From Rhizobiaceae bacterium (GTDB lineage Bacteria; Pseudomonadota; Alphaproteobacteria; Rhizobiales; Rhizobiaceae): a stretch of 64,000 nt of DNA. The stretch spans positions 1-64,000 of the forward strand of contig JAIXTO010000154.1 in assembly GCA_027483885.1 (NCBI GenBank). The letters are read 5' to 3'. Each line of letters starts with the position of its first letter. Positions within the stretch are counted from its first letter, which is position 1. Positions 53,179 through 63,700 of this stretch are shown in pieces. A program made the translations under genes and the position numbers. Under the pieces are notes generated by a model. It had not been told where the DNA came from, searched no databases, and worked only from the letters and a program-made list of their open reading frames with translations.

Positions 53179-55632
53179 TCAGCTTGCTGTGTCATCTCCG
53201 TCTGCGTCCAGGCTTTCGATGTTGATGAGAATATGGCTGTCTCCACCGGAGCCGGACAGCATTTCCATCAGATTGTCGATGATGCCTAGTTTGGCACGTA
53301 TCTGTCTGCTTCCAGTGGCACGACGCTCTAGGAACGGTTTTAAGCTCGCTAACTGCTTATGAATCGCGTCTGCCTCTCGAGAGGTCCCGAGAAGAAGCGC
53401 ATACGGATGTTGCTGACGGCACCGCAGGATACCGCCGACGATCTGAAGCGCGTAGTTCAGAACAGTCCCGAATTTTTGGCTCTCTCGCAGTTCGATGAGA
53501 AGCGCGACAACAAATTTCGTTGTTTTTACAACGCGCTCTTCCGTCAGCACGGCAGGTGTTGCAATCGGACGGCTGAGGAGCGCCGCGACAGCTGCAGGTA
53601 CATTGCCTTTCGAAGGATGATGACGGAGGAGAAGGTCAATCGCTCGCTCGAGCCGCCTTTCCTCCTTAATAATCCGACCCAGACCATGAAGGATTACGGT
53701 CGAAGCTGACCTGTTTTCAAGGAACACATGCTCTCTTGCATCTAGGTGCGCATGCGCTGCTTTCAGTATCTCGTCCTGCAGACCAAGCGGGCAGCGCCCA
53801 AAAGCCCAAGTGGCGGCCAGAAGGAGACTGTTATCTGGCAACGGGCGGCGGCTGGAGACTGCTGATAGGCAGGTAGACGTGACGAGAGCCAACGCACGAT
53901 CCAGCGCTTCGATCAACTCGGCATCAATCTCCTCGGGCGGCTCGCCATCGAAGTCGAGTAGACGAGCCGGTGTAAATCCGGCTCCATTACCGCCGACATC
54001 GATGGGGACCTGTCTCGATAGAAACTCACGTAGTTTTGCCGAGTCCCTTAACTCAAATTTTGAAATGAATGGCCCGAAGGCAGGAATACGATCAGTGCCG
54101 AGCCAGCGGTCAACATGGGCAAAACCGGTTACCCGCTCCGGAACAATAGGCTTCGGCTTGAGCTCCGCTGCAATCTCTTCGAAGGATCGTGGATCATGCT
54201 CCAGCGTCGACCAATCGAGAAAGACAGGACGGGATCGCAGTACGTCCCAATCGTTCGAGGTGACGAAAACCGCCGCTCGCCCCTGCGCCGGCATTTGCCG
54301 TAAGCGGACCTCGACGGCCTGGGTGCGAGTGGGTGGAAACACATCTGCCGTGGTCCATTTCCGGAATTCCGTACCCTTTCGAAGGTAGAAGGTGACATTG
54401 CGGGCACCCGAAGGCCAGCCAAGACCCGTGATCGGTGCGGAAACATATTCCCGGTTTGCGGCAACCACGGCATTGGCCGGCACGAGGTCGATCAGCACGA
54501 CCTCTCCACCTTCGAGGGCGACGAGCGAAACCTGCTCCAGACGGTCGAGATAATGAGGTATGCCGCGCTCGATGCGGCGACCGGCAAGCAAGGCACCTGT
54601 TGCAGCAGCCTCCCGCGGCATCAGGAGGACCGGGGTACCTCCCGCTGCCGTTGCCACCGCCTTGCGTATGGGCTCTCGCAGTCCGGCTCCGACAGGAGTG
54701 GTCAGCAGAACGATAGCAGCATCTGCAAGTTCGATGGGCGGAAGCCCTAATTGGACATCGTCAATATCAGATTGTGGCGGCGCTAATGACACCCACAATC
54801 CGTTGTCAAGACGGATGATTTCCTCTTCCGCCGGTGGCGCATCCGCCAGCAGACGTTCCCATGCCATGCGGCTCGGTCCCTGCCTATCGAATTCAGCCAA
54901 AGGGTTGGCCGCATGTACGGCGGCTTCTGCCTGTGTGAAAAGGGCTTGTAGGCCGAAGTCATCGGGATCGGTTCGAACAACATTGCCCGTCTCTGCCCGT
55001 TCCGGCGCGAAAAGACCGGGATGATCTTCCAAGGCACGTAACGTCAAAACTTGGAGCGCATAACCATTGTCTGAATGGTCAATGCAGGCGATCCGCATGC
55101 CATCATGGGGGGGCGGAATGAGGTTCTGTTCAAGAGCGGCTAGCAATGTGGCGACGGGATGCCAGAGGAGGCGAATTGATACGCCGCGTCTGCGCAGGGC
55201 ATTCAACAGGAACTCCTGCCGTGTCTCGTCCAGTTCTGCCCGATCAGGAACAATCGTTACGATCTCGTCGGCTTGCATCGTAAGCGCCAAAGCGGTCGCC
55301 TGCCATTGCGCGGCGCACTCCTTGCTGTCGTGTGAAGCGAGCAGGGCCTCCAGCAGGGAACGGACGGAGATGCGGCGCTTCGGCGCTCCGATCTTACCCC
55401 AGCCATTTCCACGGCCGATGGGGGAATGCGCGGCCTGCGGGCCGCCAATGAAGTTTAGGGCAACATCTTGTGCATCGGGATCGTGGAGGGCAACGACAAC
55501 GGTGCCGGTGCCGCCATCGATGACAATGTGCGCCGGACGGCAGATTGCGGCCTCGTCATCCGAATCCTGTTTCGCATCATGCACGGTAAAATCGTGCCAG
55601 CCATTGATATCCAGTCCGACAATCCGCCGCAT
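53179..55632 (-). CDS. Degenerate Hsp70/actin-fold protein
   Basis: An 817-residue protein with three strings that follow the Hsp70 nucleotide-domain order. They are EIVTIVPDRAELDETRQEFL...WHPVATLLAAL (123-167), like the Hsp70 'VPAxFxDxQR...NEPTAAALA' region; RIACIDHSDNGYALQVL (180-196), where DLGGGTFD is expected; and GTPVLLMPREAAATGALLAG (332-351), like the second phosphate and adenosine region. The glycine-rich phosphate loops are eroded, so ATP hydrolysis is doubtful. The C-terminal 400 residues match nothing I know. The start overlaps the upstream stop (TGATG). Confidence 0.75.
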   Translation of the reverse strand: MRRIVGLDINGWHDFTVHDAKQDSDDEAAICRPAHIVIDGGTGTVVVALHDPDAQDVALNFIGGPQAAHSPIGRGNGWGKIGAPKRRISVRSLLEALLASHDSKECAAQWQATALALTMQADEIVTIVPDRAELDETRQEFLLNALRRRGVSIRLLWHPVATLLAALEQNLIPPPHDGMRIACIDHSDNGYALQVLTLRALEDHPGLFAPERAETGNVVRTDPDDFGLQALFTQAEAAVHAANPLAEFDRQGPSRMAWERLLADAPPAEEEIIRLDNGLWVSLAPPQSDIDDVQLGLPPIELADAAIVLLTTPVGAGLREPIRKAVATAAGGTPVLLMPREAAATGALLAGRRIERGIPHYLDRLEQVSLVALEGGEVVLIDLVPANAVVAANREYVSAPITGLGWPSGARNVTFYLRKGTEFRKWTTADVFPPTRTQAVEVRLRQMPAQGRAAVFVTSNDWDVLRSRPVFLDWSTLEHDPRSFEEIAAELKPKPIVPERVTGFAHVDRWLGTDRIPAFGPFISKFELRDSAKLREFLSRQVPIDVGGNGAGFTPARLLDFDGEPPEEIDAELIEALDRALALVTSTCLSAVSSRRPLPDNSLLLAATWAFGRCPLGLQDEILKAAHAHLDAREHVFLENRSASTVILHGLGRIIKEERRLERAIDLLLRHHPSKGNVPAAVAALLSRPIATPAVLTEERVVKTTKFVVALLIELRESQKFGTVLNYALQIVGGILRCRQQHPYALLLGTSREADAIHKQLASLKPFLERRATGSRQIRAKLGIIDNLMEMLSGSGGDSHILINIESLDADGDDTAS

Positions 55633-57218
55633 CAGTCGACTCTCCCGTCCGAGAGGAGATGCAGCAGAGCAACACTCAGGTTTTTCAAACCATCCCGCAA
55701 GCCGCCGCCCGTTGGACCAAGCGAGAGTGCGGCGCTTTGATGCGAGGTCAACAGAGTGCTTTGGTCGCTCTCCGTGGGCGCAATCACCAGCATTCCGCCA
55801 ATGGAGGATATGCTCCTTTGCTGGGTGCGCGGTGTTTCCTTCAGGAGAGCCGCCAGTTCAAACATTTGCGGTTCCGTCCTGCTGCCTTGGCAGTTCCAGA
55901 GCGGCCAAATGAGGATCGACCTCAGAAAGCTTCGTGCATCACCCAGCTTGCCCACGCGAATGCAGAGTGGCGTACACCAAGGTTCGAACCCGTGCTGTTT
56001 GTGGTCGTAAACGACCTCCACGATCAGCTGTTGCTTTGCAAGATGGATGACGCCGAGTGGATTGATGCTTTCAACCCAGCACCCTCTAACCTGCTCTGGA
56101 CGAAAAATCACAGGTGAGGTTGCCACCACGCGCGCACCCTCGATGTTTTGCAGCGCAACAATGACCCCGAGTGCGCAGAACTCGTCCCATGAGCGGGTTT
56201 GCCAGCGCCACAGCTCATCAACAATGCGTTTGCGGTTCAGCAGTTCGTGCCATGCGTGCCAGATCGCGGAATAATCAGGATTGTTCAGAAGCACGAAATT
56301 GGGTGTTACATCCGCCCGTGCTTCAACGACACCTCTCGCAGCAAGGTCTATTGCCAACTGCCGGCAGCGCTTTCCGTAGGCTCGCACCAGAAGTTCGCGA
56401 CTGCGTGGCGGGCGCTTGCTTGATTGTGCGGGCAGATAATCTGACGCGACGCGCCGTGCCAACCGCGCATAGGCCAGAAGCACCCTGTTCTCGAGCGTAT
56501 TGAAGTTTTCCTCGCGGGCGACGGCCATGATCCGCTGTCGGTCTCCCGCCTGCTGGGCAATCGTGTCACCCGGCTGGCGAATGAGCCAGGTCATGGACCG
56601 GCGGTCCAGTTCCTGCACGCGCGACAAGGGCATCTGCTTGTGTACACGGCGTAGAATTCGGCGAGGCGTCTTATCCAAACGCTCTAGGACATTCGGGAGC
56701 GCGCGGGCCTGCTTGACGATCTCGTCCATCTTGGGACGTTCATCCGTTTCTGCGCTGAGCCAGATGTCTGATAGTTGCGTCCACATCGTCGCAGGGTCGG
56801 CGATGACGTCTTCGACATCGCGCAGCCGGGTCCAGACACGCTTGATCCGCGCCATCAGAACATCGCCATCGCCTGGCTGAGTGCTGACGTCGGGGTCTGC
56901 TTCGGATGCCGGTGCATCCGGAATCGCTTTCAGCATGACCTGGATAGGACCGGAGGGGCCGTTAATCACAAGACCTTTGACCTGCTTCAACGGAATTGGC
57001 GGCAACCAGGCCTGTCGCTTCCCATCGACATTGGCCAAAAACTCGCACGTCCCGATTTTGCCATCGATACGCGGGCCGCCAGGAGCATCGGTGACGATGA
57101 TCGGAGCGCAGTCCTCCAAAACCTCGACCACAGAAGGCGCGTCGACAATGTCGCGATAGGACGACCTTGATCGATCAGATAAGGCCCAGGGACGAAACCA
57201 AAGATCGAGAAAGGTCAT
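55632..57218 (-). CDS. DUF2357-type (McrC-related) protein
   Basis: A 528-residue protein whose central region (EENFNTLENRVLLAYARLAR at about 231-250, then helices to about 300) resembles DUF2357 domains that accompany McrB-like AAA+ proteins. A clear PD-(D/E)XK nuclease such as that of McrC is not visible; the C-terminal strand LIVEVVYDHKQHGFEP is only a weak trace. It lies directly after the McrB-like gene (4-base gap), as mcrC lies after mcrB. It may transmit the AAA+ state to other effectors. Confidence 0.7.
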   Translation of the reverse strand: MTFLDLWFRPWALSDRSRSSYRDIVDAPSVVEVLEDCAPIIVTDAPGGPRIDGKIGTCEFLANVDGKRQAWLPPIPLKQVKGLVINGPSGPIQVMLKAIPDAPASEADPDVSTQPGDGDVLMARIKRVWTRLRDVEDVIADPATMWTQLSDIWLSAETDERPKMDEIVKQARALPNVLERLDKTPRRILRRVHKQMPLSRVQELDRRSMTWLIRQPGDTIAQQAGDRQRIMAVAREENFNTLENRVLLAYARLARRVASDYLPAQSSKRPPRSRELLVRAYGKRCRQLAIDLAARGVVEARADVTPNFVLLNNPDYSAIWHAWHELLNRKRIVDELWRWQTRSWDEFCALGVIVALQNIEGARVVATSPVIFRPEQVRGCWVESINPLGVIHLAKQQLIVEVVYDHKQHGFEPWCTPLCIRVGKLGDARSFLRSILIWPLWNCQGSRTEPQMFELAALLKETPRTQQRSISSIGGMLVIAPTESDQSTLLTSHQSAALSLGPTGGGLRDGLKNLSVALLHLLSDGRVD

Positions 57219-57222
57219 ACGC

Positions 57223-59328
57223 TCAATGGCCCGTGCTTCTGGTCAGGCCGCGCCAGTTGAACATACCGCCACCCTGACTCTGACGTTCGATGATTTCTTG
57301 CAATCGCTGGGCAAGCGCGCTGTCGTTCAGCTCTTCCCGAAGAAGCAGTTTCAGATCATCGAATATCTTGCTGTGTTCATCGATACTCAAACCGCGAAGC
57401 TTGGGCATGATGCGTAGCTCGATCTGATCCGCCAGGGGCCTTCTAACATCGGCCGGATGCCCGTTTTCCTGCGGATAGTTTGCGGCATAGGCGCTCATCG
57501 CAGCGTTGAGCCGATGTCCGAAAGGACGCCCGCAATTGTTCATGATCTCCGCCAGCCTCCGGATGGTCTGGCGAACCTTGTCTGCGTCGGCTGAGCCGAG
57601 TTGCGCAGGTTGCTTGATCCAAGTGCGCCATGTTTCGAAGGAAAGGCGACGATCTGCCGGCCGCCCGTTTTCGGCCGCCTTGACCGGCGGGAAGTCTTCC
57701 GGGGCGGCAAACTGCATGATGTTGCCACGGTCGAGCACCTTGTCGGAAAGCGACTGCGTGCTCTCATCGTCGTTCATCGTGCCGACAAACAGCATGTTGT
57801 GGGAAGGATAAAGGCGAACGGGACCTTCTTTCTCACGACCTCGGATATCGATCGGAATCATGGCGTCGCGGCGTGCCTCTTCCGTCAGGGTTTTCTGATG
57901 CATCGGCCGTGCCTCAAGGCGGCTCAGGAACTCCGAGAAATAATACTCGACGCGAGCGAGGTTCATTTCATCAAGCAGGACGATCATCATGTCGTCGTGG
58001 TGCGATTTGCCTTCCTCGGCATCCGACACGAGCTTAGACGTGTTGTATGGATCGAGATGGACCAGCGCTCGGGCCAGATCGGTGGCTCGGAAGCGCTTTT
58101 CGATGTAGTTGTAAAAGCCCAGAAGGTCCTGCGGGCTGTCCCAGCGGGGTTCGACAGCAAAGGGCAGGAAGCGGATGCCCATTGCTTCGGCGTAACGCCG
58201 CGGCAGCAGGCTTTTGCCCGTTCCGGAGACGCCGGCGAGGACGGTCAACTGGGCGAAGTCGTTGATCTTGAGCGAGGTGTGGAAGGCTTTGACCACCCGG
58301 TCTGGATAGCTCAGGTTCAGTTTCTCGAGATGCGTACGAACATCCTGAAGGGCCGCCTCCTCTCCAGTCGGGCGGTAGGCCGCCCGTGATACCGTCAGCA
58401 CACTGGGCGGAGCGCGCAGGTCTTCAAGTACACGCTCGTCAAAGACGGCATCCTTTGCTGGTCCATCGACTGTCTCTGAACGCAACCGCTCAATATCTTC
58501 CTCGATAGCGGTTTTGCGGCCTTCCAGCGAACGGACATTGTCATCGAGGTGCTTGAATTCCTGCAATCTGGCTTCAAGAGGTGCTGTCTCCTTGAGGATG
58601 CGGCTATGGTTTGCCTCTGCATCGCGCAAGTCACTATCCAGTTTGGCCAGCCGGTCTTTCAGCTTCTCTACATCGCTCTGGAGCGTAGCCTTCAACGCCG
58701 TCAGTTCCGTTACCTCCGCACGCGCACCAAGCAGAAGGCCTCGTTCAGCGCGCAACTGATCGACGTCGCGCAGTATGGTATCCTGTTCGGCCTTGAGTTC
58801 CGCGATCTTAGCTTCGAGGCCGGCGGGAATGACCTCTATCTTCGCTTTGCGGTCGTTGATTTCTCTCTCAAGCTCGGCCAGTTCCGCCTGCTTTTTCGAC
58901 AGACTGCCGGAAAGGCCTTCCCACTCGGTCCGGACTTGCTCCAGGGCTTCTTGACAAAGGGCAAGCTCGGCCGCGGCATCTGCGGCAAGCCGCTTCACCT
59001 CGTCGATCTGAACCCGTGCGTCGGCCAGGCCGTCCATTTCCAGCAGGAGCGATTCCCGGCGTTGCTCCAGCGCGCCGATTTCGGCGGCAATAGTTTCACG
59101 CGCGCCAATCTTGCGATTGATCTCCTCAAGAGCGATTTCCTTCTCGGCCAGTTCGCTCCTTCGCCGGTTGATGCGGTCTTCGAGGTCCATCCACGTCGAA
59201 ACGAAGGGCATGTTCCGGCGCTGTCTCTCGAAAAGCGATATGGAGACAACGCCCATGACGGTAGCGAGAATGGCCGCGAGAAAGATCAGGAGCAGCACGT
59301 AGGGGCTGGAAGCAAGTACCTCTAACAT
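57223..59328 (-). CDS. Membrane-anchored coiled-coil McrB-type AAA+ protein
   Basis: A 701-residue protein: one membrane helix at about 11-33, a coiled coil about 50-290 long, then an AAA+ domain with Walker A GVSGTGKS (367-374), Walker B VLLDEMNLARVEYYFSEFLS (451-470) and a sensor-like GTMNDDESTQSLSDKVLDRG. MNLAR and TMNDDxS strings are McrB/AAA_5 hallmarks, and the family uses GTP or ATP. The membrane anchor and long coiled coil are not found in classical McrB. Start: ATG 59328, or TTG 59331. Confidence 0.85.
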   Translation of the reverse strand: MLEVLASSPYVLLLIFLAAILATVMGVVSISLFERQRRNMPFVSTWMDLEDRINRRRSELAEKEIALEEINRKIGARETIAAEIGALEQRRESLLLEMDGLADARVQIDEVKRLAADAAAELALCQEALEQVRTEWEGLSGSLSKKQAELAELEREINDRKAKIEVIPAGLEAKIAELKAEQDTILRDVDQLRAERGLLLGARAEVTELTALKATLQSDVEKLKDRLAKLDSDLRDAEANHSRILKETAPLEARLQEFKHLDDNVRSLEGRKTAIEEDIERLRSETVDGPAKDAVFDERVLEDLRAPPSVLTVSRAAYRPTGEEAALQDVRTHLEKLNLSYPDRVVKAFHTSLKINDFAQLTVLAGVSGTGKSLLPRRYAEAMGIRFLPFAVEPRWDSPQDLLGFYNYIEKRFRATDLARALVHLDPYNTSKLVSDAEEGKSHHDDMMIVLLDEMNLARVEYYFSEFLSRLEARPMHQKTLTEEARRDAMIPIDIRGREKEGPVRLYPSHNMLFVGTMNDDESTQSLSDKVLDRGNIMQFAAPEDFPPVKAAENGRPADRRLSFETWRTWIKQPAQLGSADADKVRQTIRRLAEIMNNCGRPFGHRLNAAMSAYAANYPQENGHPADVRRPLADQIELRIMPKLRGLSIDEHSKIFDDLKLLLREELNDSALAQRLQEIIERQSQGGGMFNWRGLTRSTGH

Positions 59329-59331
59329 CAA

Positions 59332-60711
59332 TTATCGTCCTTGCTTGTTGCTGGCAGCAGGCGTGGTCTCGATTGGCGCTGTGTTAGGTGGCGGTGCGGC
59401 GGCGAGGCTCTGCCGCAAGGCAGCTAGGGCGGCTTCTAGTTCCGATCGCGCCTTCGTTTGTTGCGCAATGGTCTGGTCGAGGGCGGTCACCTGCAATTCC
59501 TTCTCCGAAAGCGTCGCCTTGCGGGCGGTGAGTGTGGTGACTTCGCTCTGGAGACTGTCGCGCTGAGCGGTGAGGTTGCCGATGCTGGTCATTAGTTCCT
59601 TCTGCCGGCCCGTTGCCGCGTCCACCTCACCCGAAGTCCTGGCCATGTCGTTCTTCAGAGCAGTGAGACGATCGATCTCGCCTCGTGCAGTCTGCAACTG
59701 CTGCCGTGCGGTCAACAGTTGGCTTTGCACATCAGCCAACTGCTGCCTGCCGGCCTCAAGTGATGCACTCAGCGGCGCGACTTGTGGTCCCAGCCTTTGC
59801 AGATCGGCATTGAGCGTTTGTTGCTGGGCTATCGTCTTTGCCAGATCGTTGGCCGCCGCGACATGTCGTTCGCGCGCTGCCGTCGTATCGTCCTCATCAC
59901 GTTTGCGCTTGGCAGATGTTTCATCCGCCGCCTCGCGCGCGGCATCCCTCGCACTTTCGGCGATCTGGCGATCACCCTGCGCCTTGGCGACGTCGTTCAA
60001 TGCCTGCCGCAGATCGTTGCCAGTTTTCGTCAAGTCGGACTGGGCCTTCGCAAGCTGGGCATCTACGTCCTTCTTGGCGGCCAGTGCCCGATCCTGTTGG
60101 CTCTTTATCTCAGCCAATGCAGGCCCGCTCCTCGTCTTTGCGGTTGCGAGTTCCTGCTCGGCCGTCGCCTTGTCCTGTCGTGTTTTTGCCGTGTCGGAAA
60201 GAAGTCGGTCGCGATCCATCGTGACGTCAGATATCTGCGCCCTGAGGTCTTTGAGCTCCCCGTCAGCCTTTTCGCGGGCGGCGCTCGCCGTTTGCAATTC
60301 GCTCTTTGCGTTCGCCGCCTCCTGCATCACCTTTCGAAGCTCTTCGCGCGCTTTTTCAAGCGTCTGCAATTCGGCTTCCTTGCCGGCGAGCTGACGGCTC
60401 AGGTCGACGAGCATGGCGTTGCTTCTTCCCAGGTCCTCCTGCGTCTTTGCAAAATCGCTCTGAAGGTTGCGGTGAGCCGCGATGCGCGCGTCAAGATCGG
60501 CGCGTTCCGCACGGGTCTGGTTCTCAGCCGCTGAGACGTTCATTTCGCGTTCGCTGAACACCTTGTGGCGTTCCATAAACACGACGATTGCCGCAAGGTT
60601 GAACAGGATTGTGACCATCGCGAAAAGAACCGCGATCGCCCACAACGAGGAACGACCCGACTTGCGTTCAGAAGGATCAACGGCGTCCGAGGTCGGAGTC
60701 GATGAGGTCAA
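59332..60711 (-). CDS. Membrane-anchored long coiled-coil protein
   Basis: A 459-residue protein: short cytoplasmic start, one membrane helix (about 24-46, LWAIAVLFAMVTILFNLAAI), then almost continuous coiled coil (about 55-440) of Ala/Gln/Lys/Asp heptads, ending in a Pro-rich tail. No enzymatic motif. It overlaps the 3' end of the helicase gene by 35 bases and abuts the McrB-like gene, which has the same anchor-plus-coil design; they may pair at the membrane. Confidence 0.85.
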   Translation of the reverse strand: MTSSTPTSDAVDPSERKSGRSSLWAIAVLFAMVTILFNLAAIVVFMERHKVFSEREMNVSAAENQTRAERADLDARIAAHRNLQSDFAKTQEDLGRSNAMLVDLSRQLAGKEAELQTLEKAREELRKVMQEAANAKSELQTASAAREKADGELKDLRAQISDVTMDRDRLLSDTAKTRQDKATAEQELATAKTRSGPALAEIKSQQDRALAAKKDVDAQLAKAQSDLTKTGNDLRQALNDVAKAQGDRQIAESARDAAREAADETSAKRKRDEDDTTAARERHVAAANDLAKTIAQQQTLNADLQRLGPQVAPLSASLEAGRQQLADVQSQLLTARQQLQTARGEIDRLTALKNDMARTSGEVDAATGRQKELMTSIGNLTAQRDSLQSEVTTLTARKATLSEKELQVTALDQTIAQQTKARSELEAALAALRQSLAAAPPPNTAPIETTPAASNKQGR

Positions 60712-63700
60712 GGCACATCTCCATATTGCGGTCTATTTCGGACACCCAGAAGCGGCGGACTTTCCAGCCGCGGGTTTTCATTTCTCGGTCGCGCAGAACA
60801 TCCGATACCTTGCGGTTGCCATCTGCATCGACATGCCAGGCGCGACCATCCACTTCGACATCAAGTTTTACGCCGCTGTGAAAAAGTGCCATGTCGAGGA
60901 AACGGTGCCCGACAGGATATTGGATTTCGGGCTTCAAGCCCCTGCGTACCAAGGCGTTGTAAAGGCGTTCTTCCCAGACGCTGTCGAAGCCTTCGCGACG
61001 GCGCTGGCCTGGACGCGTTGTATGATGCGCCAACCGCCGTAAATGGCTGATCGTTGATTTCCGGGCTGCAGATAGATCGCCGATGATCACACAAACGGCT
61101 TTGGCGCGGCTGACCGCCACGTTGAACCGGCGTGCTTCCCGTGCCAGAAAGTTGGTGACCCCAAAGGGAGCGCCTTCTGTGTAGACTGTTGAGAAGAAGA
61201 TGACGTCGGCCTCGCCACCTTGAAATTTGTCGATAGTGGCGATCTTCAGCCGCACCCGCTTCTGAAGCTCTTCAGGGAGCAGACCGTCAACCGCCCTCCG
61301 TATTCTGGCGACCTGACCTACAAAAGGCGATAGTGCGCCAATGGTGCCTTCGAACGTGCGGTCAGACGCCAGAAGCGCAATGCGCCTGGCGACTTCTTCT
61401 GCTTCAGCTTCATTAAGGTTCTGGTCTTCTACGCGGGTGGTTTGGCCCTTGATATCCACCCATTCGATGCCGGCCTTGTACCCCGGCGTCTTCGGCAATC
61501 CGTCTTCATCGCGTCTACCGGCCAGACGACCACCATAAAACTCTTCATTCAAATAGTCGATGATACCCGGTGCCGAGCGGAACTGGTCCGCCAGAAAATG
61601 ATGCGCTTTGGCAGGCCGCCAGTCCGCAAAGTCGAACAGAGAGTTCTTGCTTTGTGCAATGCGCGCACGCCCTGCTCGCGGTAGGCCGGCGGCATCCATC
61701 AACGCATTCTCCTGGTGGAGAGAAAGCTGCGGCACGAAGGAAAGCTGCATAGGATCGCCAACCACGGCTGCGCGTTTGGCTCGGAAGAAGAGTGGTAGTG
61801 CCGAGGCGATGTCGCATTGGCTTGCTTCGTCGATGATCAGAAGGTCAAACAGGCCGGCGACCAGCGGGATGCGGGAGGGCACTGATAGAGTGCTTACTGC
61901 CCAGACCGGACGATGCCGCAACAGGAGGCGAGCCTCCTCTGCTGCGAGTCTACGCGCTTTTGTTATGCCGGAGAATTCGAGTTCCTTAATGCCTTCGACC
62001 AGCGCGTTTCGCTCGCTTACATCAAGGCTAGTTATACGTGCGAATAGCGGGCGCACTTCTTCCGCGAGTTTGCCAAGATAATCGCCATCTACCGCGGGAA
62101 TGGACTCCGCATCCGGCATAGACGGCAGGCGTTCCAGAAGGCCCCGCAATTGCGCCAGCCGACGTTCCAGTTCCTCCGGCTTGGCTTTGCCTGGATCGAA
62201 AGCCTCAGCATTGCCCGATTTGCTCCTTCGAAACAGCCAGGCAAGTATGGCGGCTAACCACCGAAAGGAGCGCCTGGCATCATTTCCCTCGCCAATCGTG
62301 TTGGAGGAGATACCCAGGCGCACAAACCGATCCAGCAGGTCGGCTATTTCCAGCTCGCTCCTTGTCCTCTTTTGGCGGATGGCTTTGGCTTCGGTCAGGG
62401 CGCGTGCCATCTTGAAGACAGGCATGTCCGTAGCGCGCCGAAGCTCGGTGACGGGCTCAGACGCGGCCAGCGACTTTAGCTCTGCAAGAAAATTGGTGTC
62501 ACGTTCCCCCTCGGCATCCCGACCACGGATGACAACAGGATTATCCCCGCAGATATCCGCCAAGCGACGCTCCACCTCGTCCAACGCCTGATGGTTCTTG
62601 GACGCGAAAAGCACCGTCTGCCCCGCGGCCACCGCAGATGCGATCACAGAAACGATGACGTCGCTTTTGCCGGTTCCAGGCGGTCCTTGCACGACAGTGA
62701 ATGGCTTTGTCAGAATATCGCAGGCGACTGCGAACTGTCTGTCTGTAAGATCGCGGAGCTGCAGGAGAGGGGCACCGGCCCCAACGGTATCGGTCAGGCG
62801 ATCATCTGCGAACAGCGCCTCTATAGCGGTTCCGTGTGCGTCATCAACTGGCATGTCGGCCATCGCGGCAAGGTCATTGGCTGTTCCCTGCGTGTAGGTT
62901 CTATCTGAAGGCAGGAAGAGGGCCGCACAGTTGCGAATCCCTTCCTTGTCGGCCGTGATGATATCGTCGAGCTTCCCGGCCGCCAGACTGCCTGCACCGA
63001 GTGTTGCAGCGACGTTCCGGAGACGCCGTGTCACCGCGCTAAGGTCGCGGTCTTCGCCTTCTGGGAAGAGCCGGTCTATCAGATCGTCGGCCTTCCATCG
63101 CTTGCGCGCCGTCACCTTCTTTAGCCACTCCGGATTGATAACTGGGTCGACTGTGCGAACAATGATCTTGAGGTGATCATGCGTCACCTCCCATTCCGCC
63201 GGAAGCAGAAGTGCCGGCAGAATCTCCATGCCACCCGTCGAGTCCAGCAGCGTCAGGGGATAGCCGATGGCGCAGGTTCGCTCCGGCCTTTTGACCAGTG
63301 CCTCGCGAAACGCTTCCGGCAAATCCTCCAGTGGCACGCGGACAAGGGCATTGCTCCACCAGTCTCCCGTAGTCGACAGCATTTGCCACGATGTGCCATG
63401 GTTTGATGCCAGCTGCAGAATCTTGCCGCGCGGATCGGAACGCTGCGTTGCCGCGTAATAGGCCATGAGTTCACGCCAGATGCCAGACAGTGCTAACGCG
63501 CCGGGAGCGGACGCTTCGGCCAACGAACTGACAACATCGACCTCCATACGCGAGTATTGGCCGCGAACAGCACGCAAGAGTGGAGCCTCGCTGATTGACT
63601 GTTCCGATGTACCGAAGCCGCCGTTGATGCCTTTCGAATTAGACACATCATTGAATCGGGATAGAAGCCAACGATTTCCGGGGGTAATGCGAATTTCCCC

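Noticed and set aside
55970-56000. tRNA-like GGTTCGAACCC string
   Set aside because: It lies inside the DUF2357 gene and no cloverleaf can be built around it.
55632-59328. Classical McrBC pair
   Set aside because: The AAA+ protein has a membrane helix and long coiled coil rather than a DNA-binding N-terminus, and the partner lacks a clear McrC nuclease.
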